From contig OX336392.1 in the NCBI GenBank assembly GCA_946902985.2, forward strand, positions 462,298,693 to 462,362,692: a stretch of 64,000 nt of DNA. The letters are read 5' to 3'. A program made the translations under genes and the position numbers. Within the stretch, counting starts at the first letter, position 1; each line of letters starts with the position of its first letter. Origin of the DNA: Meconema thalassinum (taxonomy: Eukaryota; Arthropoda; Insecta; Orthoptera; Tettigoniidae). The notes under the pieces are model-generated. The model saw only the letters and a program-made list of their open reading frames with translations. It was not told the origin of the DNA and made no database searches. Positions 1 through 11,959 of the stretch are shown here, in pieces.

Positions 1-530
1 TGAGTCGTTTGAATCTACTGTACATTTTGTAAGCATTTTCAATTTCAATTGCATTTTGTAAGTATTTTGAATTTCAATTGCACTTTGTGAATAATTTGGA
101 TTGGAACTGGGATATTTCAATCTGAATTGCATTGTGTATTTTCAATTTCAATTGCATTTTGTAAGTATTTTGAACCTCAATTGCATTTTGTACGTACTTT
201 CGATCTCATTTGCATTTTGTAAGTATTTTGAATTTCAGTTGCATTTTGTAAGTATTTCGGCGCTACTTTGCATTTTGTACGTATTTTGAATCTAGCCTAC
301 GTTTTGTGGGTCTTTTTCAATCTATTCTTTTTGTGCAACTTTTCGTTCTAAATTCCCTTTTGTAGGACCATATTGTGAGTTGTTTCCATGTGCGTTCCTT
401 TTTGAACGTATTTTCAGTCTTCGATAATTTTGTTCTGGTTTCCATTTCATTATCATTTTCGCTATCACCCAGATCATTAGGGGCCGATAACCTCGATGTT
501 AGGCCCCTTAAAACAACAATTATCATCATC
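1..530 (+). mobile_element. Composite retroelement, 3' part of a copy entering from the left
   Basis: Bases 1-430 are a degenerate array of ~29-bp units built on TTGCATTTTGTAAGTATTTT and alternating ATTTCAATTG/ATCTAAATTG pieces. They are followed by a short TTTCATTATCATTTTCGCTATCACC linker. The 3' tail hairpin (GGGGCC, TAAC, loop CTCGAT, GTTA, GGCCCC) starts at 480 and ends in ATCATC at 530. The layout matches the 3' half of the complete copy at 45663-47149. The small ORFs in this stretch are translations of the repeat, not genes. Confidence 0.8.
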
Positions 531-1793
531 GGTATCCGAGGCCTAGGGAGTCTTTCACTTTCCCGCCCTCTTTGGCCCTTCTCTCATCTTTCCTGATACC
601 CTCCTTCTGTGAGGGGTCAGCCTTCTTTTTCTTTTCCTTTTACCTCCTGCTTTGTGCTCAAGGCCCTTAAGGAGGCCGGGTGTATGTAGCCCCACCCCTT
701 CTGGAGCACCCTAGATAATGCTACACCCTCAGGGGCTCACGGCTGGTGAGTTCGGGAGTTGGCGACCCCGAGGGATTCCTGAGCTGGGTCCGTTTTCCCT
801 TTTTGTCCCTTACCTTTGGGGCGGACCCTCTCCTCTCTCCCCTCTCCTCTCCTCTCCTCTTTTCATTATATTTCCTTTCTTTTTAAGATTCCCGCACTGT
901 TTTTGTTACTTGGTTCACCGTGTATCTAAATTCCCTTTTAGCGTTTTTTAAGATATTTTTAATCTACGTTGCATTTTGTAAGTTTTTTTTCGATCTAAAT
1001 TACATCTCGCGATTGTTTTCAATTTCAATTGCATTTTGTAAAGATTTACAATCTAAATTGCTTTTTGGTAGATCTTTCAATGCAGGTAGCCGGGCCTTTT
1101 AGTGAGAATTTTGAATTTCAATTGCATTTTGTAAGTATTTTCAACCAAAACCGCATTTCGCACGAATTTTTAATCTAAATTGCATTTTGTTTGGTGGGCA
1201 TTTTGCACATATCTTGATTCTTAATTGCATTTTGTGGGTATTTTGAATCTAAATTACATTTTGTCAAGTATTTTCAATCTAAATTGCATTTTGTAAGTAT
1301 TGTCAATCCACATGAGTCGTTTGAATCTACCGTACATTTTGTAAGCATTTTCAACTTCAATTGCATTTTGAAAGTATTTTGAATTTCAATTGCACTTTGT
1401 GAATAATTTGGATTGGAACTGGGATATTTCAATCTGAATTGCATCGTGTATTTTCAATTTCAATTGCATTTTGTAAGTATTTTGAACCTCAATTGCATTT
1501 TGTACGTAATTTCGATCTCATTTGCATTTTGTAAGTATTTTGAATTTCAATTGCATTTTGTAGGTATTTCGACGCTACATTGCATTCTGTACGTATTTTG
1601 AACCTTGCCTTCATTTTGTGGGTATTTTTCAATCTATTCCTTTTGTGAATATTTTCGTTCTAAATTCCCTTTTGTAAGAACATTTTGTGAATTGTTCCAA
1701 TCTGAGTTCCTTTTTGTAAGTATTTTCCGTCTCACTTAATTTTTGTCCTGGTTTCCGTTTCATTATCATTTTCGCTATCACCCAGATCATTAG
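531..1793 (+). mobile_element. Composite retroelement, 5'-truncated copy without a tail
   Basis: It starts inside the head (GGTATCCGAGGCCTAGGGAG) directly after the tail of the preceding copy. It carries the second head module near 735-800, a pyrimidine-rich stretch, then a ~29-bp repeat array at about 920-1740. It stops at CACCCAGATCATTAG and runs straight into the next copy without the GGGGCC hairpin. The missing tail at a head-to-tail junction suggests template switching or unequal exchange within an array rather than an independent insertion. Confidence 0.75.
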
Positions 1794-3338
1794 TGTCCCC
1801 CAGGGGCTCACATCTAGTGGGTTGTGGGTTGGCGACCACGGGGCCCCAGCTGAGTCCGGCATTGCTTCCACTTACTTGTGCCGGGCTCCTCTCTTTCTTC
1901 TTTCCTGTCGACCTTCCTTGGTCAACTCTTGTTCTCTTCCGACCCCGACGGTATTAGGGTTTCCGAGGCCTAGGGAGTCTCTTCCTTTCCCGCCTTAATT
2001 GGCCCTTGTCTCATCTTTCCTGATACCCTCCTTCTGTGAGGGGTCAGCCTTCTTGTTCTTTTCCTTTTACCTCCTGCCTTGTGCTTAAGGCCCTTAAGGA
2101 GGCAGGGTGTATGTAGCCCCACCACTTCTGGTGCACCGTCGATAATGCTACACCCTCAGGGGCTCACGGCTGGTGAGTTCGGGCGTTGGCGACCCCGAGG
2201 GATTCCTGAGCTGGGTCCGTTTTCCCCTTTTGTCCCTTCCCTTTGGGGCGGACCTTCTCCTCTCTCCCCTCCCCTCTCCTCTTTTCCTTCTATTTCCTTT
2301 TCTCTTTAAGATTCCCGCACTGTTTTTGTTACTCGAATCACCGTGTATCTAAATTCCCTTTTCTCGATTTTTAAGGCATTTTTAATCTATGTTGCATTTT
2401 GTAAGTTTTTTCGATCTAAATTACATCTCGCGATTGTTTTCAACCTCAATTGCATTTTGTAAAGATTGACAATCTAAATTGCTTTTTAGTAAGTCTTTCA
2501 ATGCAGGCGTCAGGGCATTTTAGTGAGTATTTTGAATTTCAATTGCATTTTGTAAGTATTTTCAACCAAAACCGCATTTCGCACGAATTTTGAATCTAAA
2601 TTGCATTTTGTTTGGGGGCATTTTGCACATATTTTGATTCTCAATTGCATTTTGTGGGTATTTTGAATCTAAATTACATTTTGTCAAGTATTTTCAATCT
2701 AAATTGCTTTTTGTAAGTATTGTCAATCCACATGAGTCGTTGGAATCACCGTACATTTTGTAAGCATTTTCAATTTCAATTGCAATTTGTAAGTATTTTG
2801 AATTTCGATTGCACTTTGTGAATAATTTGGATTGGAACTGGGATAAGGCCTATTTCAATCTGAATTGCATTGTGTATTTTCAATTTCAATTGCATTTTGT
2901 AAGTATTTTGAACCTCAATTGCATTTTGTACGTATTTTCGATCTCATTTGCATTTTGTAAGTATTTTGAATTTCAGTTGCATTTTGTAAGTATTTCGACG
3001 CTACATTGCATTTTGTACGTATTTTGAACCTAGCCTTCATTTTGTGGGTATTTTTCAATCTATTCCTTTTGTGAATCTTTTCGTTCTAAATTCCCTTTTG
3101 TAAGAACATTTTGTGAGTCGTTTCAATCCGAGTTCCTTTTTGTAAGTATTTTCCGTCTCACTTCATTTTCGTTCTGGTTTCCGTTTCATTATCATCTTCG
3201 CTATCACCCAGATCATTAGGGGCCGATAACCTAGATGTTAGGCCCCTTAAAACAACAATTATCATCATCATCAGATCATTAGTGGCCGATAACCTAGATG
3301 TTAGGCCCCTTAAAACAACAATTATCATCATCATCATC
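1794..3338 (+). mobile_element. Composite retroelement, full-length copy with a doubled tail
   Basis: It begins CCCCCAGGGGCTCACATCTA like the flanked copy at 45663. It continues through head module A, module B (about 2156-2220), the pyrimidine-rich segment, the ~29-bp array (about 2350-3160), and a first tail at 3218-3273. A second, slightly changed tail (GTGGCC instead of GGGGCC) follows at 3274-3338. Length to the first tail is about 1.48 kb, close to the 1.49 kb of the other full copy. No target duplication can be tested because the array runs off the window. Confidence 0.8.
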
Positions 3339-3950
3339 TTGTCCATGCGCATGCATCAATCATTTACCACTGCTTCTTGCTTGCAGTGACGATAATCAGA
3401 ACAAATAAACAGTTGAAGAAAGTACATACTGCCAACATATTAACGTATAGAGTTAGTGAAAGTATATGGCACAAAAGTTCACTTGCACGAAATGGATTGG
3501 TAGCACCGGCCGTCGCAAAACACAGGCGCTGATTGGCTTTGAGGATAATTTGAATTTAAAATGTTCGAAGAGCGCCAGATTTAAGTAGTTAGGTTCATAA
3601 AAATTGCCATATCTCCCAATAATGTAACCGGTCAACCTGGGCCAGATAGTTCATGGGGAAGGCTTTAATTCAGTTTATTATTTCTTCTTTTAAACTGGGC
3701 TCTGAACTGAGTCTATTTAAATTCAGTTTATATATTTCTTCCTTTGAAACTGGGAAACACAAGGGTGACCATTGGTCTCTGAACTGAGTCTATGACCAAG
3801 GGGAGACGAGGGACTTCGAGCAGAAGTTGTTACTTAAAAGATGTATCATTTCTAGGCCTATATTTGATACTGTAATCTCTAAACATTCCTCTGGGTTATG
3901 TCGCAAATGGGTTCGGTGCTTCTGCACGCTCTAAAAGGATGTGTGTCAAT
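3339..3950. other. Unique AT-rich stretch with a small duplication
   Basis: No coding signal is seen. A diverged direct duplication is visible: ATTCAGTTTAT..TTTCTTC..AAACTGGG and CTCTGAACTGAGTCTAT occur at about 3668-3719 and again at about 3720-3792. The rest is featureless. Confidence 0.5.
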
Positions 3951-4123
3951 AATTGTTGGGGCTCACTGTCTATTTTATATAAACCATTTTCGTTTCATCC
4001 ATAGCAGTGAGCTGTTTTTATCTTCATCCATTCATTTCACGCCATTTCATTTCATTTCATTTCATCAGGGGCCGATAACTTCGATGTTAGGCCCCTTAAA
4101 ACAGCAATTATCATCATCATCAC
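3951..4123 (+). mobile_element. 5'-truncated 3' end of the I-type LINE
   Basis: GGGGCTCACTGTCTATTTTA, then TTTCGTTTCATCCATAGCAG and the CATTTCATTTCATTTC run, match the 3' untranslated region of the LINE at 61690-61849 almost base for base. Both then enter the same GGGGCC...GGCCCC tail and (ATC)n. This is therefore a dead-on-arrival copy of that LINE family, separate from the composite elements, which lack the CTCACTGTCT part. Its loop reads CTTCGAT-like (TAACTTCGATGTTA), a private variant. Confidence 0.85.
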
Positions 4124-4456
4124 AGAAGCCGTAGTATTGCACAGTATAAAGTATACCCCCTCCACCTCTTTTAACATGCAGTTCAGTGAACTGAACTTCC
4201 TGTTGATTAATAGTTGGGTCTTGGGGGCCCGGGAGATTCCAGCCCCAGTGCCCGTCGCCGCTCTCCACGGCCCTTCCTACAACACCTAATCCAGAAAAGA
4301 AATGATTGTCAGACAACAACTGAGAAGAGGAACCACAGGAAATTAAATGTCCCTCCAGAGAAGAGCATATGCCCGATAGACTTGATAGATTCACCTGCAT
4401 CTGTCTGATGTCATGATAGTTCTGTTCCCAAGAAAAGGGGAAGACCCTGGGAAATA

Positions 4457-4825
4457 ATGGAGACTTTTGAATCCTCAGACTCAGAAACTGATGCCGATAA
4501 CTTCAGTGTTAAATATTCATTATCCGAGTTTGGGTTCTCTGAAGATGAACCCAGCGAACAGCAAGAGCCTACAGCTGTGGGACTACTCCAGAATCAGGGT
4601 CTATCTGCCAATCTGAATGTGGGTGATTTTGTAACTGTTATATACAATAAACAAGAACACCCTGAAATAATCGTAAGGATGGACTCAGTGGAAGGCCCTA
4701 CAGTAGATTGTATGGAGAAATGTAAGAAATGCTGGAAGTGGCCTCAGAAGAAAGATGAAATGACATACCCCTGGCCATCTGTTGTAAGAAAAATATCTCC
4801 ACCGAAACTACTTTCAAAGAGTTAG
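4457..4825 (+). pseudogene. C-terminal remnant of a DDE-transposase-like protein
   Basis: A 122-residue ORF opens with an acidic, serine-rich stretch (residues 1-40). It then has a compact domain beginning NVGDFVTVIYN at about residue 54 and ending near WPSVVRKISPPK. A VGDFV...W..P.....I..P layout is what I associate with the extreme C-terminus of pogo/CENP-B-like and similar arthropod transposases, after the catalytic core. Upstream, 4200-4450 gives further weak coding in another frame (KKRGRPW just before the start). No DDE core is present here, so this is a tail fragment or a domesticated scrap. An AATAAA lies at 4978-4983, about 150 bases past the stop. Family assignment is inference. Confidence 0.4.
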
Positions 4826-4977
4826 ACAATTTTTTGTAATATAGAGGCTAGAGCATTCCTGTTCTTTTGTTTACGTATTTTATTCCGTTATTATTAATTT
4901 GTGGGTCTCATGTCTGTTGCATACTCAACAAACTTTGTCGCTCTTTATGAATTTGTGCAGTTGAGTGTGTTCTTATA

Positions 4978-4983
4978 AATAAA
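4978..4983 (+). promoter_or_regulatory. AATAAA polyadenylation signal
   Basis: AATAAA lies about 150 bases downstream of the stop of the 4457-4825 ORF, on the same strand. It is consistent with the 3' end of that former transcript. Confidence 0.35.
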
Positions 4984-5039
4984 CACAAATACCTAAAATT
5001 ATTGCTATGTGATCACAATTCCTTTTTATCAAAGGTATA

Positions 5040-6960
5040 TTTAACCCAACGAACAGCCGAGCCATGGGGTTTTCGTCATGTGAAACTTGGAATGATGATT
5101 ATATAAGGTTGTATATATTTTACCTTTGACAGCAAGGAATCTCAATTTATATTTTATGCGCACGATGTATGGAAGCGTTATATATTATTTTCAACGAGGG
5201 ATGACGGCGATTAGGAAGAAATGGCTATAACGATAATTCATGAGGTTACCGCTAGAGCAGGGGATGCTCCAGAATGTTCTAACCCCGCCCCCTTTTCTCG
5301 AGAGGAGGTTAACACGGTTCTGGAATGGCAGTCATACAGCGTGGTCCGGATCTGTAAGCCACGTGAGTTGAAATTTGCGTCGGGCACTTGATAGTTTTTA
5401 TGTGCATGGTCATTGCTCGTGGTCGCTTGATGCAAGAAGTCTTTCGTGAAGTGCGTTGGAGCTGTATTTAGTAACGTGTCGCTATCGCGATAATAGTGTA
5501 TTTCGAAACTATATCGGACACGCTACCACGTGAAAATAGAACGAGAACTGATAGATGGAGGTATGTTAAGTTTATGCCAGTGCTGCGATTGAAATATGAA
5601 GGGGCGAGTAATATTACAGAACGCTTCGCCGTTTTTGACTATGAAGTTTAATGCACGTGATCCGGGTCAGTTAACGGACATTAAAACGTTGAAGGAATGT
5701 ACTGTGGCAATAGCCTGATAACATTGTGTGCATTTGAGCGAAGGCCGGAATGGAAATCTGAATTATTTAAAGATGAACACCAGAGCTGGCATTTAAGAGA
5801 CGCGGTGTGAATGTCATGAAAGGATACATCTGTTTTAAGCCTGTGTGGAGGGATTGCATGTGCGCAGGCGAGGTGGACAGTATGAACACAGACTGTGGAA
5901 CACGAGTAGGTAAATTTGAACGAATAAAGAATTGGATATTATAGGGTGTGGATATGAAAGTGTCCTGGTGTTGTGGAATATAATGTGGTCACACGGCAAG
6001 GTGAACAGTATGAACGCAGACTCGAATATGTTGGGAATCGACACGGACATGAATACCCAAATTATGTTGAACTAAACTCATAAAGGGGCTATCATGAGAT
6101 GAACGATCGCGAGGGAATGGGTGCGTGGACATGGAACGAGATGCCAAGAGACGCCGACGCCGATGATTATGGTGAAGAGACGCAGTCGGGGGGAGGGGGG
6201 GGGGAAACGGACGTCGCGTGGAGATCGAGAGGTGCTGGGGGCACACGCCTACCTGGGAGACGCTGGAGACCATATCGAGGAAATGCTGGTGGGACGACGC
6301 TACCTGAGTGACCAGGAGACACCGACGCCAGATCTAAAGTAAGATATTTCATTCTCATTCCTGTACATCGTGAAGAAGAGAACATCCACTTCGAATAGCC
6401 ATGCCATAAGATGACTTGAGGTCGTGTAGTTTAACGCCATTCACATAGTTTAACGCCATTAATAATCGTTGATTCTAGGTTAAATCACAGCATAATTTTC
6501 TTTTTCTTAAGGTTGTATAGACATTCTTTTACCTCGAGTCGTTTTTGACATTTACAATTAACAGCATCAATGTTAGGAATAAGTTGGATATTAATTCTCT
6601 GAAATCTAATAGTAATAATTAGTTTGGAAGTGAGTAACGAGGATATGAGATGCCCATTTTGATTAAAGGTTTGTTGACATTGCAATTTCTGAGGCATCTT
6701 AGTTAAAGGTTGATAACTACTGCTATAATCAGTACTGAAATATAGTCGGTAATAATCACGCATAGCCATGAGACAGAACTATCGTCGATATAGTTGTTCA
6801 TGAAGGTCATGAAACGAATTTAATAGGGATGTATAGAACTAGCACCGATAGAGCGCACTGCTGTTGTACTGGGTAAGCGCAAGGCGCTCTTCAGTTGTCT
6901 CCTGTGTTCTCATGCCGCTAATATCCACGAATTTAAGTTGTTTAACTTGTTATTTTCTTG
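5040..6960. other. Unassigned region, no gene recognised
   Basis: No convincing ORF is seen. A CpG-richer island lies at about 6100-6320, with overlapping ORFs in both strands but no recognisable domain. GTGAACAGTATGAACGCAGA at about 6002 diverges slightly from GTGGACAGTATGAACACAGA at about 5872, suggesting an old local duplication of about 130 bp. The flanks are AT-rich and non-coding. Confidence 0.4.
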
Positions 6961-6963
6961 ACT

Positions 6964-7435
6964 ATGCCGAGCTATTGCAGTGTTCCTCTTTGCAAAAATC
7001 ATTGAAGCCCGTTTTCATTTCACCAATTTCCACAAAATAAAGAAATGAGGAAGAAATGGTTACATGCTATTAGAAGGAAAACTTTCGGTTAGAAAAATCT
7101 GACCGAAAATTTTAAAGTGTGTTCCCATAATTTTTAACCCGATGACTTCACGAAAACCGTGTTGGTAAGTGTGATGTACAAAGGGAAATAATTCCTATTT
7201 TGTACCTATAAACTAATTAGACATTTCGATAACAACCGCTGAATTTATGCGTTTGTATTTGAAGGTGAGAGAGCAAGATTAAAACCGGGCGCTGTTCCAT
7301 CGCTTTTTCCGTGATCACGAACACTAAAAAAAAGAAGGAAGAGGCCGTATACTAGAAAATTGCCGGATTTCACGATAAGCCTACAATATCGGAAAATGCA
7401 GAAAACATCTCCATTGAAGTACGGGAAGAAATCGT
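6964..7435 (+). pseudogene. THAP-domain fossil
   Basis: The frame from ATG 6964 reads MPSYCSVPLCKN, then after a stop SPFSFHQFPQ, RKKWLHAIRR, VCSHNF and PDDF. This is the order of a THAP zinc finger (DNA-binding, C2CH): an N-terminal C-x4-C, the conserved F.FP and W motifs, a C..H pair and a final P..F. Stops fall after KN H, after TFG and after HNF, and the last zinc ligand position reads N. About 100 bases further on, RARLKPGAVPSLFP (near 7266) resembles the short motif that often follows a THAP domain, so an intron may have lain between. THAP domains occur in P-element-type transposases and in host factors; which one this was cannot be told. Confidence 0.65.
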
Positions 7436-8466
7436 CAATATACACGAAGGAGTGAATGTAACATTTGTGACTCCCATCTTCAAAGACATCAATACTCGGA
7501 CCAATACTTCAAGAATAAATGTCGCAACATTAAGTCACAAACGTACTATGGTTGGTTTCTTGAAATCAGAATTAATCGTCAACTTCCATCTGCCCGACGG
7601 AGAATGTGGTAGCGACTGACCTCTACATTCTTGAGACATAGTCAGATGAATGGAAACGATTTGTGGCCCTAAAGCAGGGATTCTCAAACTTTTTAAAAAT
7701 TGTACCCCTAAGTCGTTTCCAAGGGATACGGAAACGATTCTTATTGAGAAATTGACAAAATGACATAAGAATCAAACGTTGCAATTAATTTTCGAGGTAG
7801 GCCTATACCGTTCATTACCGGTATCAACTTTCTTTGATTATGTTTACCTTAAAACACGACAGTTTCATGTAAGTTATCAACCTAAGAAAAGACATGAATC
7901 GAAGTCTATAAGCAAGGGGAGCATGTGAATATTTAAATCTCTATTTATGATTTAAGTCTTATGGAGATATATTTATCAATATAGGCCTACAATACTCAAG
8001 TAATTGTAATCTTCAGGAGAAAACATGCTGACTCATATCCATTATTTAAATAATAAAGCGTGTTCGAATTTTGTTATTACCGCTGTATTAATTCTTCCTT
8101 CCTCTCGCTAGTTTTAGCGCCTCTGATCCGTAGTTCATTTTGCGGCTGTTTAAAGCTTAAACGCTGAAAATCGTCCATAAGATATTAGGGGATATACCTA
8201 TAGAATTAATTAATATAGTCTTCGAGTAAAATTAGAGAAGATATAATTTACTTAAGCTGACTGGGAAACATAAGACTACACAAGCACTATCTGGCGCGAA
8301 CTTTCTCCGGCTACATCCCTATTCCAAAAGGTTTATTATGAATTACAGAAATGTGATAGTAAAATAAGATGCTGGATATGGTTGATAATTGTCTAATACG
8401 GTTCCTTGGATAGGATTTCATGTTATCGTACGACCTCGTTGTCCAGATAAGGTTGAATTACTGTGT
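7436..8466. other. AT-rich non-coding stretch
   Basis: No gene is seen. CAGGGATTCTCAAACTTTTT at about 7676 resembles a hAT-type terminal repeat, but I find no matching right end or 8-bp duplication. Confidence 0.35.
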
Positions 8467-8468
8467 TA

Positions 8469-9853
8469 CACTAAAAAAAAAATGGAAATTGCAACACCAT
8501 GAAGGCATTGGTCGTTTGTGTTGATTTTCAAGATATGGAACGATGCCGTGTAGGTATGTAAACGATCAAAGTCTCAGACCCATTGGATTGTTGCTACAGG
8601 TCTCCCCACGTGATTGGTCCCGGAGGAATCAACTCCAGTATATGGACTCTGGTGTAGCGTAGTTGACTTGCAGTCTGTGCAGTGAAGTGTTCCCCGTCAA
8701 ACATGCCTCGTCGACAGAGAAGAGCACGCTATCAACAACTGGCGCAGTTTGAGAGGGCTCGGAAAATTGGGCGGTGTGAGGCTGTATTATCGCTAAGGAT
8801 TGTCGCTGCTCGTGTTGGCCGACAGGCATCTACGGTACAACGTGTATGGCAGCAGTGGTCAAATGAAGGTACCCACACTCGTAGACCTGGCACAGGCCCA
8901 GCGCGACAGACAACTGTGAGAGAGGATTGCTTATCAATCGGATGGCCCGTATGGAGCCCCATGCAACAGCAGTGCAAATTCGAGCAGCTGTGGCACCCCA
9001 CGTTACATAACAAACAGTTGGTAATCAGCTGCGTGCAGCTGGCTTACGGTCCCGTGTCCCTGCAGAAGGTGTTCCATTGACCCCACATTAGTGACGTGTA
9101 AGACTTGCCTGGTGTCGAGAACGATCGACGTGGGTCGACGAATGGCATAGGGTCGTCTTAAGTGATGAATCGTGCTTCGTCTTGCCCGCAGTGATCGCCG
9201 GAATCGTGTGCGCCGACGAACTGGGGAGAGGGGCCGCCCAGACCTTATTGTCGAGAGGCACACAGGGCCAACACCAAGCATTATGGTCTGGGGAGCTATT
9301 GGCTTTAATATGAATTCACAATTAGTGCTTGTTGAGGGCACTATGACTGCTCGACAGTACGTTGATAGGGTACTCAATCCAGTGGTTGTCCCTATGATGG
9401 CAAACATTGCTAATGGGATGTTTCAGCAGGACAATGCCCGCATGCATGCATCTCCAGAGAAGCTCTTCACGACATCACAACCTTAGAATGGCCCGCCAGA
9501 TCCCCGGACCTCAGTCCTATTGAGCATGCGTGGGACATGATGGGTCGACAACTGGCCAACACTCCTCAGCCACCTACAACTCTGGAACAACTGCCCCGTG
9601 CAGTGCAGCAAGCATGGACCACAATTCCTCAGGAAGCGGTCCAGGGCCTTATTGACTCCATGCCTCGCCGAATACATCAATGTATTGCAGCTCGTGGTGG
9701 GCACATCCTGTATTGATTTTTGTCCAAACTTGCGGTCAGAGGGACCTGAAAGTGTAATCATCGAATCACAACCGAACACTCGTCCTGCATGTTCAATTGC
9801 AGCAATGTAGCACCACTCCTTCCGGGTGTTGCAATTTCCTTTTTTCTTCAGTG
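8469..9853 (+). mobile_element. Tc1-like DNA transposon, 1385 bp
   Basis: Both ends carry an inverted repeat of about 30 bp: CACT, an A-rich stretch, then GGAAATTGCAACACC at the left, and the reverse complement, GGTGTTGCAATTTCC...CAGTG, at the right. TA dinucleotides flank it (8467-8468 and 9854-9855), as expected for Tc1/mariner target duplication. It encloses one degraded transposase gene on the same strand. Confidence 0.93.
8703..9716 (+). pseudogene. Tc1-like transposase, frameshifted
   Basis: It would bind the terminal repeats and catalyse cut-and-paste at TA. From ATG 8703 the N-terminal region is a basic MPRRQRRARYQQ start followed by a paired-type helix-turn-helix (VGRQASTVQRVWQQW) and a GRPR-like turn (RRPGTGPARQTT). 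The catalytic core is spread over frames: LSDES (first Asp) near 9155, SIMVWGAIGF near 9280, FQQDNARMH (second Asp) near 9423, and WPARSPDLSPIEHAWD (final Glu) near 9490. The protein would end IAARGGHILY at 9713. Frameshifts lie near 8930, 9180 and 9470, so the copy is inactive. Length is normal for a Tc1 transposase (about 340 residues). Confidence 0.88.
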
Positions 9854-9916
9854 TAAGTATGGGCTCGTGAGGTACGCTATTATGCGTAATTTTTGTGATG
9901 AGCGTTGTATATGAGT

Positions 9917-9986
9917 ATTCCGTCAAGTGCGACGAGGCAGATTAATATGGTATTCCGTCAAGTGTGACGAGGTAGATTAATGTGGT
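9917..9986. repeat. Two-copy tandem repeat, ~36 bp
   Basis: GTATTCCGTCAAGTGCGACG and GTATTCCGTCAAGTGTGACG begin two adjacent, slightly diverged copies that both end AGATTAAT. Confidence 0.8.
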
Positions 9987-10780
9987 GTCATTTGGCTATG
10001 TGTAACGAGGTTATTCACGGGGCAATGTATGACCGTGGAATTGTAATTATGAGGACAGGTTCTTTATTCTTGATTAATGTGTTGACATGCGCAGCTACCC
10101 CTTTTAACCACGCACACAGTCGATGGCAAGACTGAGGAACCAAAACTGGTTCCCCGCATGCGCGGAATGAGGACCGGCCATGGATCTTATACTATTCTTT
10201 CGCACCTTGAACTAGATGGAGATACGACTACTCATGACCACACTCTTTGAGTAAAGGTTGTAGACACAATTTCAATAACAGAAAAAAAATACATAACAAA
10301 ATGAAACGTGAGTAGCGCATGAAATGGTGGAATGAGGGGTGATGGGGCTGTAAATAAATGTATACAAATTAGCAAAAGGTAAACATTAAAATATAGAACA
10401 CACAATAAAGATAAATCAGGGAAGAACAGAGAATCCTAACACTAGTTAGATTGGAGATCGTAGTGAAATTACCATTTGTTACATCAAAGGGGAAAGCTGA
10501 TTAAAATAAATAAGAAATAATACGTTCGTCTCACCACAGGCTGATTACAAAAAGTAACCAGAAGAGATATTCTAAATAGCATATGAAGTCGTACCAACCA
10601 AGAACAAAACCCCTTAAATGAACTAAAATATATCTCACAAACAAGTACTACAGTAAACAGATAACTATCGCTCAAAACATCATCCACATACTACAGTACG
10701 CTCCCAAATATACAATCACGAACCCAAATTAAGAAGAGAGAGACATACACAACCCTTAAGAAAACAACAACAACAACCAC

Positions 10781-10817
<37 letters not shown>

Positions 10818-11947
10818 GGAACCCGACTTCATAAGCTCCCTGAATAAATCTTCTTTTCGGACGAAGTATGAGATTCGGTTATCTTACCGACAGTAAAATG
10901 AGCATAGATCACAGTCCCGGGTGCTTGCCATAAATACACATATCACCATCCACAAGAATAATCGATATACCTCATTTAATAAACGTAAAGAGTTCACGCG
11001 TTGCTTCTCGACCGAAAACAACAACAACAACAAAACAAACCCAAGAACGATCCTCAACTTTCGGTCAAGCTCCCACTTAAACAAGGCATTAACCCACCCT
11101 CAAACGTATGTCTAGTAACGTGATAATAAGATGAGAAGCCTTTAGATACATAAAATATCAAATGTCCGGCCAGTCCTTAAGGAAAGCAAAGTCAGAGGGA
11201 AATCCTAAAGTAGCACAAATGACAGGAAAAAAGAAAAACAACACATATATAATACGCAAACGAAGAAATGCCTGCCCAGTTCTTAAGGAAGAAAGAGAAA
11301 AGACCCAGAGGGCCATCCTTAAGGTTGCACAAATGACAGGGCATAGCGTAAACCCCAAAATACTAACAACATAACCAATTAGTGTGTGTTCTCACTATCT
11401 AGACAACAACAAGGTCATCTAATGTATGAACAACACACCCTCCTACGTCTAGGCCCAATTCATAATAAATCCTAAAAATTACTAACCCTTAAAGACCCTT
11501 GTAAAATCCCATTCTATTACAAGGAGTAGAAGTTAGTAAGAAATACCTCCCATAAATACAATCACGTTTCATGACGAACAAGGAGAAAAAACACGGAAGA
11601 AATATAACACCAAGAAAACGAAACAAAAACCACAACGACAAATAACTTTAAATAAATTACAACCCAAAGAACAACACGATTAATCTCTACGCTACGTGAA
11701 TATAAAAGAAGGAGGACAATAAGTGATGACCAAAACACCAAAACAAGACAATCTCCAATCTAACTTGAAAGCCGAAGAATCAGGGACACTTTAACACGGA
11801 AAGAAAGGAGGACATGACGTTATTCCTTCATTAGTAATGTAATTCTTCAAGCTTTGGTAACACCAAGATAATATAAAATACCACTTGGTTTTTCGGGAGA
11901 TGATCTCGACGTTCGCAGAAGATATTACATTAGTAATAAGCCATATA
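9987..11947. other. A-rich non-coding region
   Basis: No gene is seen. It holds a run of 31 A at 10786-10816. A diverged ~110-bp direct duplication lies at about 11167-11240 and 11277-11350, sharing CAGTCCTTAAGGAA/CAGTTCTTAAGGAA and GCACAAATGACAGG. The A bias on the plus strand is strong from 10250 on. Confidence 0.5.
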
Positions 11948-11959
11948 CATTTCCTCTTA

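Noticed and set aside
718..951. Recurrent ORFs beginning MLHPQGLTAGEFG (also at 2079, 12307, 15190, 36426, 37084, 37517, 51416)
   Set aside because: They translate module B of the composite element. Copies drift at all codon positions, the overlapping frame is equally open, and there is no domain.
1..3160. Regular ~29-bp repeats resembling a CRISPR array or a satellite centromere block
   Set aside because: No unique spacers lie between units, the units are degenerate, and no cas genes occur. The same array lies inside a mobile element with a target duplication at 45663-47149.
6099..6385. Overlapping ORFs in a CpG-richer stretch on both strands
   Set aside because: Gly/Arg- and Pro-rich low-complexity translations in four frames at once, no recognisable domain, and no transcript signals.
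7676..7720. hAT-like left end CAGGGATTCTCAAACTTTTT
   Set aside because: No inverse right end and no 8-bp duplication found downstream. Could be a truncated element, but unsupported.
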